Assembly (NCBI GenBank): GCA_034435955.1
Contig: DAOTWA010000008.1
Location: forward strand, 1 to 7,184
DNA length: 7,184 nucleotides
Origin: DAOTWA01 sp034435955
GTDB lineage: Bacteria > Chloroflexota > Anaerolineae > Anaerolineales > Anaerolineaceae
Direction: 5' to 3'
Positions 1-5,922 of the stretch are shown here, piece after piece. The notes beneath the pieces were generated by a model. The model worked only from the letters and a program-made list of their open reading frames with translations, did not search any database and was not told the DNA's origin. Every line of letters starts with the position of its first letter. Position 1 is the stretch's first letter. The position numbers and the translations under genes were made by a program.

Positions 1-416
1 GTATTGGTTCGTGACCGTTCGGGGATGAGTTGGGTGAGCGAAGCCTGCTCGATGGACAGAAATGGGCCGACCTCATTTCCGCTGGGGCTAATGATGCCGA
101 CGGTGGCCGCCAGCAGGAGCAGGTAAAAATTGCGCGTCACGGCGAAAAGCACCCCGGCGAAGATCATCAAAGCGGCTCCGGCCAGCAGCATCCTTTTACG
201 GCCGATGCGGTCGGCGTGGGTGGTGATCCACAGCGAGATGGCGGTGTCGCCCAACAGCGTCAGGGTCAGCAGCAAGCCGATCTCGCCTTCGCTCAGGCCG
301 GCGGCGGACAGGTACAGCGCCATGACCACCGAAAGGAAGCCGTAGGCGAACAGCCGCAGGATGCGGGTGGCGAACAACCTGCGGCCGTCCGTTGGGAGCG
401 CCTGGAACGTGTTCAC
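1..416 (-). CDS. MFS transporter, N-terminal part (cut by the window edge)
   Basis: The first 138 residues of a major facilitator superfamily transporter; the rest lies beyond the left edge. The reading frame gives alternating hydrophobic segments (about residues 14-38, 45-65, 76-94 and 98-110). Between the second and third it carries the loop HADRIGRKR (68-75 region), which is the MFS motif A that gates the N-terminal domain. Near the edge is NEVGPFLSIEQASLTQLIP, a stretch I associate with one bacterial MFS subfamily of unknown substrate. The chosen start is GTG at 416, with GGAAGG about 10 bases upstream; no better ATG lies before the first helix. It begins 24 bases after the pyrophosphatase stop on the same strand, so co-transcription is likely. 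The family assignment is firm, but the substrate cannot be told. Confidence 0.88.
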   Translation of the reverse strand, partial: MNTFQALPTDGRRLFATRILRLFAYGFLSVVMALYLSAAGLSEGEIGLLLTLTLLGDTAISLWITTHADRIGRKRMLLAGAALMIFAGVLFAVTRNFYLLLLAATVGIISPSGNEVGPFLSIEQASLTQLIPERSRTN

Positions 417-440
417 CTCAGCGCAACCTTCCGCGCAGAC

Positions 441-1052
441 TTATCCCCCATAAACTTCGTTGTAATCATTCATGGCGGCCAGGATGATCTTTTCGGTGTC
501 CTCGCGGTTGAGGATGGCCTCGACGGTCATCTGGGATTCCTTCCCCGGCACAAGCTTGTAGGTGGAGAAATAATGACGCAAACGCTCGATCAGGGCAGGC
601 GGAAGGTCTTCGATGTCCCGCGCGCCGCCCCACACGGCGTCGTTTTCCAGCACAGCGATCACCTTGTCATCCGCCAGACCGCCGTCAATGGCGCGGATGC
701 CGCCCACCACGCGGGCGGTCAGGATGACCTCGGAGTGTTCGATGGGCCGCTCCGACAGCACGCAAATGTCCAGCGGATCGCCGTCGCCGGCTTTCGCGCG
801 CGGGGAGAGCGCGCCCACTGCATCGCCGCAATAGGTGCGCGGGATCAGGCCATAGAGCGTGGGCGGCTGGGAAGAAGTGCGCTGCGGCCGATCCACGCGC
901 AGGTAACCCGTCGCTTTGTCCAGCTCATATTTGATCGTATCGAAGGGTGTGATCTCGATGTACGCGGTGACCACGGTGGGCGGGTTCGGCCCGACTTCCA
1001 GTCCGTGCCAGGGATGAGGGCGCCAGCGGTAAAATGCGTTGGGGAATTTCAT
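441..1052 (-). CDS. ppa: Family I inorganic pyrophosphatase
   Basis: A cytoplasmic enzyme that hydrolyses pyrophosphate to two phosphates, pulling nucleotide-polymerising and activating reactions forward. The 203-residue product has the family I active site. GDGDPLD at 89-95 is the signature, with metal ligands D90, D92 and D95. D123, D128 and K130 match E. coli D97, D102 and K104 in spacing, and TYK (164-166) matches the E. coli Tyr-Lys pair. KYELDK (41-46) supplies the conserved Glu, and YGLIPRTYCGD (67-77) resembles the plant/Chlamydia-type variant. I start at ATG 1052 because GGAG lies 7 bases upstream; the frame stays open to an ATG at 1085, but that start has no ribosome site and adds residues that do not look like the family. 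It is followed 24 bases later by the MFS gene. A perfect TATAAT lies upstream at 1137-1142. Confidence 0.95.
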   Translation of the reverse strand: MKFPNAFYRWRPHPWHGLEVGPNPPTVVTAYIEITPFDTIKYELDKATGYLRVDRPQRTSSQPPTLYGLIPRTYCGDAVGALSPRAKAGDGDPLDICVLSERPIEHSEVILTARVVGGIRAIDGGLADDKVIAVLENDAVWGGARDIEDLPPALIERLRHYFSTYKLVPGKESQMTVEAILNREDTEKIILAAMNDYNEVYGG

Positions 1053-1089
1053 TTTATATCTCCGATATTGGATTGATATCCGCACCCCC

Positions 1090-1111
1090 GCCGGCGCTTT
1101 CGGGCACCGGC
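1090..1111 (-). other. Hairpin in the pyrophosphatase mRNA leader
   Basis: The minus strand reads GCCGGTGC-CCGAAA-GCGCCGGC. This is an 8-bp GC-rich stem with one G-U pair and a 6-base loop, placed between the candidate promoter and the start codon. It has no T-run after it, so it is not a standard terminator. It may stabilise the 5' end or simply reflect GC-rich sequence. Confidence 0.4.
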
Positions 1112-1136
1112 AGCGATGCAGGGATAAACCTTACCC

Positions 1137-1162
1137 ATTATAGTAGATTTCAACCCTGTCCA
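1137..1162 (-). promoter_or_regulatory. Candidate promoter of the pyrophosphatase gene
   Basis: On the minus strand a perfect TATAAT occupies 1142-1137. The best -35-like hexamer, TGGACA at 1162-1157, is only 14 bases upstream, too close for a standard sigma-70 promoter, so the -10 box carries the case. It would start transcription near 1130 and leave a leader of about 75 bases before ATG 1052. Confidence 0.45.
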
Positions 1163-1236
1163 GGATCGATTCTCAATGGCTTGTCGGAGGTTGCTGGTGG
1201 GTGGGGAGCCCTTTATTGGCCAAATCCCATCGTTAA

Positions 1237-1686
1237 TTATTTTCGCCGCCGCAGGCGATCGTCCAGGCGGGCGACGGCCGGAGCGGTGAGAATGGCAGCG
1301 GCGATCAAAATGACGGCCAGCTCGCCGCCGCCCACCCGCCCAATCAACGCCGCCCAGATCAGCGCAAGGATGGATGCCGCGCTGGCAAAGATGGCCACTG
1401 CGCCCATGCCCAGCGCACGGTCTGCGACTTTCTGGCTGGCGGGAGCCTTCGCCGCATCGGCCGCCGGGGAGGAGCGTAATAAATCGTACGCCCGGCGACG
1501 CTCCGCGTCGGCCAGAATGCCATAAGCCTCGTTCAGCTCCTGCATGCGGCGCGTTGCCCCCGGAGAAGGATCCCGGTCTGGGTGGTATTTCTGCGCCAGG
1601 CGGCGGTAAGCGGCCTCAACCACCTCGGGTTCAGCGTCGGGATGCACCTGCAGGATGCGATAATAATCTTTGACGCGCGTTGACAT
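1237..1686 (-). CDS. J-domain protein with C-terminal membrane anchor
   Basis: A 149-residue DnaJ-like co-chaperone. Residues 6-69 form a complete J domain: DYYRILQVHPDAE opens helix I, the HPD tripeptide that triggers DnaK ATP hydrolysis is at 35-37, and LNEAYGILADAERRRAYD closes helices III and IV. A linker rich in Ala and Lys (72-88) leads to two hydrophobic segments (about 94-116 and 122-139) ending in a basic tail. It therefore probably recruits DnaK to the inner face of the membrane. The zinc-finger and substrate-binding regions of true DnaJ are absent, so this is a class III J protein. ATG 1686 lies 9 bases after the ygbA stop. The only ribosome-site-like run (AAGGA) overlaps the end of ygbA about 13 bases upstream, suggesting coupled translation. 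Its client cannot be inferred. Confidence 0.9.
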   Translation of the reverse strand: MSTRVKDYYRILQVHPDAEPEVVEAAYRRLAQKYHPDRDPSPGATRRMQELNEAYGILADAERRRAYDLLRSSPAADAAKAPASQKVADRALGMGAVAIFASAASILALIWAALIGRVGGGELAVILIAAAILTAPAVARLDDRLRRRK

Positions 1687-1695
1687 TGTTGGGGG

Positions 1696-2058
1696 TCAAT
1701 CCTTCGCTGGGCGCGGGCTTCTCTTTCGGGGCAGGGTCGGGGTCGGGCGGCGCCCATCTAGCAGGTGGCGCAGCGCCAGCAGCGGGTGACGGAAGATCAT
1801 CCTTGGTCCAGAGAAACGCATCATTTCCCGGGCGCGCTCGCGCATGTCGGGCCGGTAACAGTGCACCTTGCAGTTGGCGCAGGTGGGTTTCTCCTCCTGG
1901 AAGGGGCATTTTTCCAGTCGCTGCCGGGCATAATCCAGCAGCTCCTGACATTGCGGGCACAAAGAGGCGGAAACGCCGTGCTGCTCACGGCAGTAGATGC
2001 GCATCATGGCAGCGAAAGTTTTGTATTCGCGCTTCAGGCGCGGGCGATCCGAAAACAA
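1696..2058 (-). CDS. ygbA: YgbA-family Cys-rich protein ('nitrous oxide-stimulated promoter' family)
   Basis: A 120-residue soluble protein of the family Pfam calls YgbA_NO. It matches my memory of E. coli YgbA along most of its length: YCREQHG (22-28), LCPQCQELLDYARQRLEKCPF (33-53), KPTCANCKVHCYRP (57-70), then GPRMIFRHPLLALRHLLDGRR. Seven cysteines (23, 34, 37, 51, 60, 63, 67) suggest a metal or iron-sulfur site. E. coli ygbA is repressed by NsrR and induced by nitric oxide; its biochemical role is not settled. The start is TTG 2058, preceded by a strong GGAGAG 4 bases upstream; later Met codons (18, 19) would delete conserved sequence. The last 17 residues are basic and proline-rich and probably not conserved. 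It leads a two-gene unit with the J-domain gene. I see no NsrR-type operator. Confidence 0.88.
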   Translation of the reverse strand: MFSDRPRLKREYKTFAAMMRIYCREQHGVSASLCPQCQELLDYARQRLEKCPFQEEKPTCANCKVHCYRPDMRERAREMMRFSGPRMIFRHPLLALRHLLDGRRPTPTLPRKRSPRPAKD

Positions 2059-2096
2059 GGCTCTCTCCGATGACAGGAATATTCAGCCCCCATTGT

Positions 2097-2127
2097 AAAC
2101 GAAAACGGCCCGCGCAGGGGCAGGCCG
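2097..2127 (-). terminator. Intrinsic terminator after the amidase gene
   Basis: On the minus strand, CGGCCTGC-CCCTGC-GCGGGCCG forms an 8-bp stem (2127-2120 with 2113-2106, one G-U pair) around a 6-base loop. TTTTCGTTT (2105-2097) follows at once. This is the standard rho-independent layout. It separates the amidase transcript from the ygbA gene. Confidence 0.72.
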
Positions 2128-2133
2128 GGGCAA

Positions 2134-2156
2134 TGGCGGGAACGGATTTCCCGCCA
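2134..2156. repeat. Perfect 9-bp inverted repeat in the amidase 3' region
   Basis: TGGCGGGAA-CGGAT-TTCCCGCCA is a perfect 9-bp stem with a 5-base loop. It lies just before the intrinsic terminator in the direction of amidase transcription. No T-run follows on either strand, so it is better read as an mRNA 3'-end stabiliser or a protein-binding site than as a second terminator. Confidence 0.5.
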
Positions 2157-2186
2157 GCCATGATCGTCCATCGGCGAGAATGTGGA

Positions 2187-2282
2187 TCAGACGGGCCGTT
2201 GCGGCTCGTCCAGGAGGCGCTCGAACGTCTTGCGCTCCCGCCGGCGCGGGGAGGCGGTCAGGAAGAGCGGCCTGTCCGTCAC
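2187..2282 (-). CDS. Possible 31-residue ORF overlapping the amidase stop
   Basis: I do not recognise this ORF. Its GTG start shares the four bases GTGA with the amidase stop codon (2282-2279), the classic layout for translational coupling. The product begins VTDRPLFLTASPRRRERKTF and is strongly basic. Counting its 31 sense codons, G or C occupies 30 third positions, 23 first positions and 16 second positions, the gradient expected of real coding sequence in a GC-rich genome. It has no ribosome site of its own and no hydrophobic segment. It could be a genuine small protein, the remnant of a longer gene, or chance. It ends 60 bases before the terminator stem, so it would lie on the amidase mRNA. 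Confidence 0.35.
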   Translation of the reverse strand: MTDRPLFLTASPRRRERKTFERLLDEPQRPV

Positions 2283-3955
2283 TCTGGCAGCAGCCGATAG
2301 TACAACGGCGGCGTCCTGCGTTCGACGAATTCCTCAGCCACATGAGCTATACGCAGCAACAGGTGTTCTTCCCATGGGCGCCCCATGACATGCGCGCCGA
2401 TGGGCAGGCCGGCCTCGTCGTAGCCTGCCGGGAAGCTGATGGCCGGGTAGCCGGTGAAATTGGCTGGAATGACGAAACGCATCATCTCGGTGTCCGTTGA
2501 CAGGTCCGACCAACCGTCCACTTCTCCGCCGGCCGGGATAGGCTGGGCCACCATGGCCGTAGCGGGGGTGAGGATCACATCCACCCGCCGGAAAATGTCC
2601 GCGAAAGCAGCCAGCGCATGGGCGCGCACGCGCTGCGCCTGGACGTAATCGCTGCCGCTCAGCTCTTTGGCCAGGGCAAAGGTCAGGCGGGTTGAAGGCG
2701 CCAGCTCGTCGAAACGCTCCCAATAAGGCTGAAGGGCGGCGTAGAATTCGACCAGAACCGTCACGGCGTGAGCGATGCGCATGGCGTCCAGGTCCGGCAC
2801 TTCGATCTCTTCCACCTGGGCGCCGGCTGCCTTGAGCACGTCCAAGAGGGCGTAATTGGCGGCCACCACCGGCTGGCTGGCGTGGTTGAACCATGCCCGG
2901 TACAGGCCGATGGTCACCCCGCGCAAATCCGTGCGCTCCCAGCCCTCCAGGTGCACAGGGGGCTGGCGCAAGGTGTGCGCATCGGCCGGGTCGGGTCCGG
3001 CGATCAACGCGTATCCGAGAGCCACATCTTCCGCGCTCACGCCAATCGGTCCGACGTGCGCCATGCTCCAACCGAGGAGGAAAGAGCCCACCTCGCTGAC
3101 GCGGCCGTAGGTAGGCTTGAGGCCGACCAATCCGCACAGCGCGGCCGGGATGCGGATCGAGCCGCCCGCGTCCGCGCCGAGGGCGAGGGGGCACAAGCCC
3201 GCTGCGGCCGCCACGGAGGGTCCACTGGAACTGCCGCCCGTGTCGCGCGCCAGGTCGTAGGGGTTGCGCGCCGGACCATAATGCGCATTGGAGCCGTTGG
3301 GGTTGACCCCCAACTCGTGCATGTTGGCTTTGCCGATCAACAGGGCCCCGGCTGCGCGCAGGCGGGCCACCGCGGTCGCGTCGGCTTCGGCCGGGGCCTC
3401 ACCCAGGAAGCTCGTGCCGACGGTGGTGGGATAGGGGCGCATGTCGAACTCGTCCTTGACCGCCACCGGCACCCCATCCAGGGGCCCGAGCGCTTTCCCT
3501 GAGCGGATGCGCCTGGCCGCGGAACGCGCCTGTTCGCGCACGTCCTCGGCGTATACGGCGATAAACGCGCGCAGGGGCATCTCACCCTCGTCGCTGGCTT
3601 CGACCGCCTGGAGGAGTTTTTCGGCCACTTCCTCCGGATTAGTCTCCCCGCTCCTGTAAGCGGCGGCATAATCGCGCACACGGGCGAACGGCAGGGCGGG
3701 TAGTTTGATCTGGCCGAAGCCCTCCGGCGGCGCAGCGGGTGCGGCTTTGGCCGGTTTTCCTTCATAGGCCGGGGGGAAGAAGATCGGCGTCTCAGCGAAG
3801 TGCAGCCTCCGCAGGCGGTCAACGCCGCCATCCCGCAGCAAGCGGGGCAGAAGCATGGCGCGCGTGACCGGATTGTCCACCGCCGCGGCGAACAGGCGCA
3901 GCCCGACGCCGGACAGTTTGGGGAGGCGCAGCGTTTCCAGGTCGTACTCAGCCAT
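2279..3955 (-). CDS. Amidase-signature family hydrolase
   Basis: A 558-residue enzyme that cleaves carboxamide C-N bonds with a Ser-cisSer-Lys triad. All three residues are present: K167 in VPVAVKDEF, cis-Ser S242 in DTGGSSSGPS, and nucleophile S266 in GADAGGSIRIP. The 24-residue spacing of the two serines equals that in fatty acid amide hydrolase (217/241). The core runs from about 90 to 555. The first 85 residues form an extension with a Pro/Ala-rich linker (66-79), making the protein longer than the usual 450-500. There is no signal peptide, so it is probably cytoplasmic. No GatB or GatC gene adjoins it, so a stand-alone amidase is likelier than a tRNA-dependent amidotransferase subunit. 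ATG 3955 has GAGGAG close upstream. The substrate cannot be inferred. Confidence 0.93.
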   Translation of the reverse strand: MAEYDLETLRLPKLSGVGLRLFAAAVDNPVTRAMLLPRLLRDGGVDRLRRLHFAETPIFFPPAYEGKPAKAAPAAPPEGFGQIKLPALPFARVRDYAAAYRSGETNPEEVAEKLLQAVEASDEGEMPLRAFIAVYAEDVREQARSAARRIRSGKALGPLDGVPVAVKDEFDMRPYPTTVGTSFLGEAPAEADATAVARLRAAGALLIGKANMHELGVNPNGSNAHYGPARNPYDLARDTGGSSSGPSVAAAAGLCPLALGADAGGSIRIPAALCGLVGLKPTYGRVSEVGSFLLGWSMAHVGPIGVSAEDVALGYALIAGPDPADAHTLRQPPVHLEGWERTDLRGVTIGLYRAWFNHASQPVVAANYALLDVLKAAGAQVEEIEVPDLDAMRIAHAVTVLVEFYAALQPYWERFDELAPSTRLTFALAKELSGSDYVQAQRVRAHALAAFADIFRRVDVILTPATAMVAQPIPAGGEVDGWSDLSTDTEMMRFVIPANFTGYPAISFPAGYDEAGLPIGAHVMGRPWEEHLLLRIAHVAEEFVERRTPPLYYRLLPE

Positions 3956-3984
3956 AGGTCTCCTCGTTCCAAGTATTTAGGATG

Positions 3985-4053
3985 TGTTCCGCGGACAGAG
4001 CCATGCAAGAAGGCATCCAGATTCCCACTATTAAAGCATCTCGGCGCGGAACA
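3985..4053. repeat. Spaced 9-bp inverted repeat upstream of the amidase
   Basis: TGTTCCGCG (3985-3993) is exactly complementary to CGCGGAACA (4045-4053), with 51 bases between. It lies in the 161-base gap between the B3/4 stop and the amidase start, where I find no convincing promoter for the amidase. It could fold the leader of the amidase mRNA or be chance. Confidence 0.3.
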
Positions 4054-4116
4054 TGCACGCGTGGTCGTGAGCAGCTCTACCTGCGCGGGAAATCTTATGG
4101 AGGTCGTCTCACAACG

Positions 4117-4797
4117 TCAATCATAGACTTCCATCAGCTCCACAGCAGCCGAAGGAGAGAACAGATGCACGTTGTCACGCAGGTCTTCCAGGTGGCGGGC
4201 GACGGCCTCCACACCGACACCCAACGGAGCGTAGACAGTGAACAGGGCGCGGCGCGTCTCAGCCTGCAGGCGGGTGCGCCGGTCGGGGCCGTAGATCACC
4301 GTGGAGATGACCCCCAGGCCGTCGCGCATGAGCATATCGCCGGACTTGGCCGTCTCCTCTTGCCCATTAAGCAGAATGTACATTTCGTGGCCGGTTGCCA
4401 CGTCCAGGGTGACCGGCGCCTGGACAGCGTCCAGGTCGTGGCCGGCGGTCAGCAACTGGTTCTTGAGTTCGGCCATGAACATGGCTGTTACCAGGGCCGA
4501 GATGGAAGGGATCGGCTTACCCTGGGTGATCGATTCGAGCTGGAGCTGGACATGGTACGTCTTCTTGAAACGCCGGTAATAGGCCCCATATGCCCTGAGG
4601 ATGGGCAGCGCCGCCAGCACAGGGCGATCCAAGGAAGCGTAACGCTCGCGCAGCTCCTGTTCGACCAGGGCGCGGCGGGCGGTCAGGGCCGGATGGTCGC
4701 GCGGGTTGGCGAGGTCGCGCATGGCCAGGACGCCGGCGCACGCACCGGGGTAGGCCTGCCGCCAGGCTGCGGATACGATGAACAGGGGAGGCGCCAT
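4117..4797 (-). CDS. B3/4 domain protein (PheRS beta-like, COG3382 type)
   Basis: A 226-residue stand-alone relative of the B3/B4 domain of phenylalanyl-tRNA synthetase beta, the domain that houses editing of mischarged tRNA. Family features are YRRFKKTYHVQLQLESI (about 74-90), GKPIPSISALVTAMFMAEL (93-111), a central strand pair with TLDVATGHEMYIL (130-142), and D159-GLGVISTVIYGPDRR (about 160-174). The synthetase core is absent, so it is not an aminoacyl-tRNA synthetase; a role in tRNA quality control is only inferred. I start at ATG 4797. The frame is open to 4968, but that extension crosses the AT-rich promoter region and reads as low-complexity sequence unlike the family. A perfect TATAAT ends 7 bases before the ATG and no ribosome site is present, pointing to a leaderless mRNA. 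It is transcribed toward the amidase, 161 bases away. Confidence 0.85.
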   Translation of the reverse strand: MAPPLFIVSAAWRQAYPGACAGVLAMRDLANPRDHPALTARRALVEQELRERYASLDRPVLAALPILRAYGAYYRRFKKTYHVQLQLESITQGKPIPSISALVTAMFMAELKNQLLTAGHDLDAVQAPVTLDVATGHEMYILLNGQEETAKSGDMLMRDGLGVISTVIYGPDRRTRLQAETRRALFTVYAPLGVGVEAVARHLEDLRDNVHLFSPSAAVELMEVYD

Positions 4798-4804
4798 CCT
4801 GAAT

Positions 4805-4810
4805 ATTATA
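4805..4810 (-). promoter_or_regulatory. -10 box placing transcription start at the B3/4 start codon
   Basis: The minus strand reads TATAAT-ATTCAGG-ATG. With transcription normally beginning about 6-8 bases past the -10, the first transcribed base would fall at or next to the A of the ATG (4797). No good -35 hexamer lies 16-18 bases upstream. Confidence 0.55.
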
Positions 4811-4873
4811 TGCGTAATTCGTGAGGAGGGCGCTCTGCGAAAGCCCTGTTCCGGTTTGGGCTTAAATTGGTGG

Positions 4874-4902
4874 TTGGCTTTGAGGTTATATTTATATATA
4901 AT
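4874..4902 (+). promoter_or_regulatory. Sigma-70 promoter for the membrane protein gene
   Basis: TTGGCT (4874-4879) is separated by exactly 17 bases from a perfect TATAAT (4897-4902). Transcription would start near 4910 and leave a leader of about 145 bases before ATG 5054. On the other strand a weaker pair, TTTCGA (4926-4921) and TATTAT (4903-4898), also at 17 bases, overlaps the same -10, so the site may fire both ways. Confidence 0.6.
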
Positions 4903-4941
4903 ATACACGATTAGTAATATTCGAAACGAGGTGGATTTTAA

Positions 4942-4963
4942 GACCTTTTGCAGTCTAAAGGTC
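4942..4963 (+). repeat. Inverted repeat in the membrane protein leader
   Basis: GACCTTT (4942-4948) and AAAGGTC (4957-4963) form a perfect 7-bp stem around an 8-base loop. It lies about 30 bases past the predicted transcription start and about 90 before the coding region. It may be a regulator site or an RNA hairpin; no T-run follows, so it is not a simple terminator. Confidence 0.4.
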
Positions 4964-5053
4964 GGCAAGGGAGCCGCCGGTCAGGCTTCGATTCGGCCAG
5001 GGATGGCTGAAAGGGCAGCAGGGCGGTGACAGATTTGTTATGAGGAGAAGGTC

Positions 5054-5692
5054 ATGATTTCCAGTGCGCGAAAGAAACCCGACGGTTATTTTTATCTTGG
5101 CTGGGTAGCGGCCGGCAGCATCAGCCTGCCGATTGCCTGGATCATCACCCTAGCGGTCATGTCCCTGATCGTAAACATCGTTGGCAGCACCATTCAAGTA
5201 GGCGGGCAGACCCATATCACCGAGGACTACCTAGGGTTCTACATCCTGTCCCCGCTTATTGGCCTGCTCAGCGGTCTCTTCCAGTACGCTGTGCTGCACG
5301 ATTACTTCCCGCGCATGCGCTGGTGGGTCGCGGCGACGTTTCTTGGCTGGCTGCTGCCGTTTGTCATTTTTCCTTATATCTTTAACTTTCTGGCCCCTAT
5401 CCTGCCCCCCGCTTCGATTGGTTCGATGGCGCTGGTTGTCGTGCTGCTGGGCAGCTCCATCGGTCTGTTTCAGTGGATCGTACTACGCCGGCAGGTGCGC
5501 CGCGCGGCCTGGTGGATCCTGGCCAGCATCGTTGGCCTGGGGTTGCCCGCCCTGGCTGTCGGCGCTTCCATTTCCGGCACACCGGACGTGCTGGCCGTGA
5601 TCCTGCTACCGCCCGTGATCACCTGCCTGGCCTGGCGTTGGCTGCTGGTCGGCCGGCTTGCGGCGGCGGAAAGCGCGGCTGGACATTTGTGA
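5054..5692 (+). CDS. Six-helix integral membrane protein, function unknown
   Basis: I do not recognise a named family. The 212-residue product has about six hydrophobic helices (roughly 14-45, 60-80, 90-115, 122-145, 152-173, 177-199) and a short basic N-terminus, so it sits in the cytoplasmic membrane. Two stretches look duplicated: GLLSGLFQYAVLHDYF then RWWVAATFLGWLLP (70-102), and GSSIGLFQWIVLRRQV then AAWWILASIVGLGLP (133-165). Each has a helix ending in GLFQ(Y/W)xVL, a charged loop, and a helix opening with WW. Repeats of this form occur in uncharacterised cyanobacterial and Chloroflexota membrane proteins as far as I recall. ATG 5054 has a good GAGGAG about 8 bases upstream. Catalytic-looking polar motifs are absent. 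It is divergent from the B3/4 gene and precedes the phosphopantetheinyl transferase by 230 bases. Confidence 0.8.
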   Translation: MISSARKKPDGYFYLGWVAAGSISLPIAWIITLAVMSLIVNIVGSTIQVGGQTHITEDYLGFYILSPLIGLLSGLFQYAVLHDYFPRMRWWVAATFLGWLLPFVIFPYIFNFLAPILPPASIGSMALVVVLLGSSIGLFQWIVLRRQVRRAAWWILASIVGLGLPALAVGASISGTPDVLAVILLPPVITCLAWRWLLVGRLAAAESAAGHL

Positions 5693-5922
5693 GCCCGGCT
5701 CATCGCAGAGGACGCGGAATGTGCAAAGATTAAAGGCGGCCAGGACATGCGCTCATTGGTCCGTTCAAGATTGAGAGCAGATCCCTTGACGGCGTGATAA
5801 AATACTTTTGCTGTCCGGATTTAACCACTTTTTCGCAAACCCCGCGCGGGAAGAACCATTGAGGACAAAAACCATCCCCCCGGACGCCGGGCGGTGGCAT
5901 TTTGCCCTTCCCACTTCTGACC
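5693..5922. other. Intergenic region before the phosphopantetheinyl transferase
   Basis: No convincing gene is present here. TGAGCC-C-GGCTCA (5690-5702) overlaps the preceding stop codon and has no T-run. An extended -10 sequence, TGATAAAAT (5795-5803), could start a transcript near 5810 with a leader of about 110 bases; the nearest -35-like TTGAGA (5771-5776) is 21 bases away, too far to be typical. A small CCCGG-ACG-CCGGG stem lies near 5880-5891. Confidence 0.3.

Noticed and set aside
30..1076. A 348-codon plus-strand open frame
   Set aside because: It lies antisense to the MFS and pyrophosphatase genes. It is rich in Gly, Arg, Gln and His and shows no domain, while both minus-strand genes carry clear family motifs.
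1053..1085. Upstream start for the pyrophosphatase
   Set aside because: It has no ribosome site, whereas ATG 1052 has GGAG at 7 bases, and the extra residues do not fit the family.
2334..3194. A 286-codon minus-strand frame inside the amidase
   Set aside because: It is an out-of-frame shadow, very rich in Arg, Gly and Pro, while the amidase frame has all catalytic residues.
2768..3502. A 244-codon plus-strand frame opposite the amidase
   Set aside because: It is antisense to firm coding sequence, with no recognisable motif.
3982..4824. A 280-codon plus-strand open frame
   Set aside because: It is antisense to the B3/4 gene, has no family motif, and its composition is that of a shadow frame in GC-rich DNA.
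4798..4968. N-terminal extension of the B3/4 protein
   Set aside because: It crosses AT-rich promoter sequence and reads as Ile/Tyr/Lys-rich low-complexity peptide; family homology begins at the Met at 4797.
5690..5702. TGAGCC-C-GGCTCA as terminator of the membrane protein gene
   Set aside because: The loop is too small for the full stem to form and no T-run follows.
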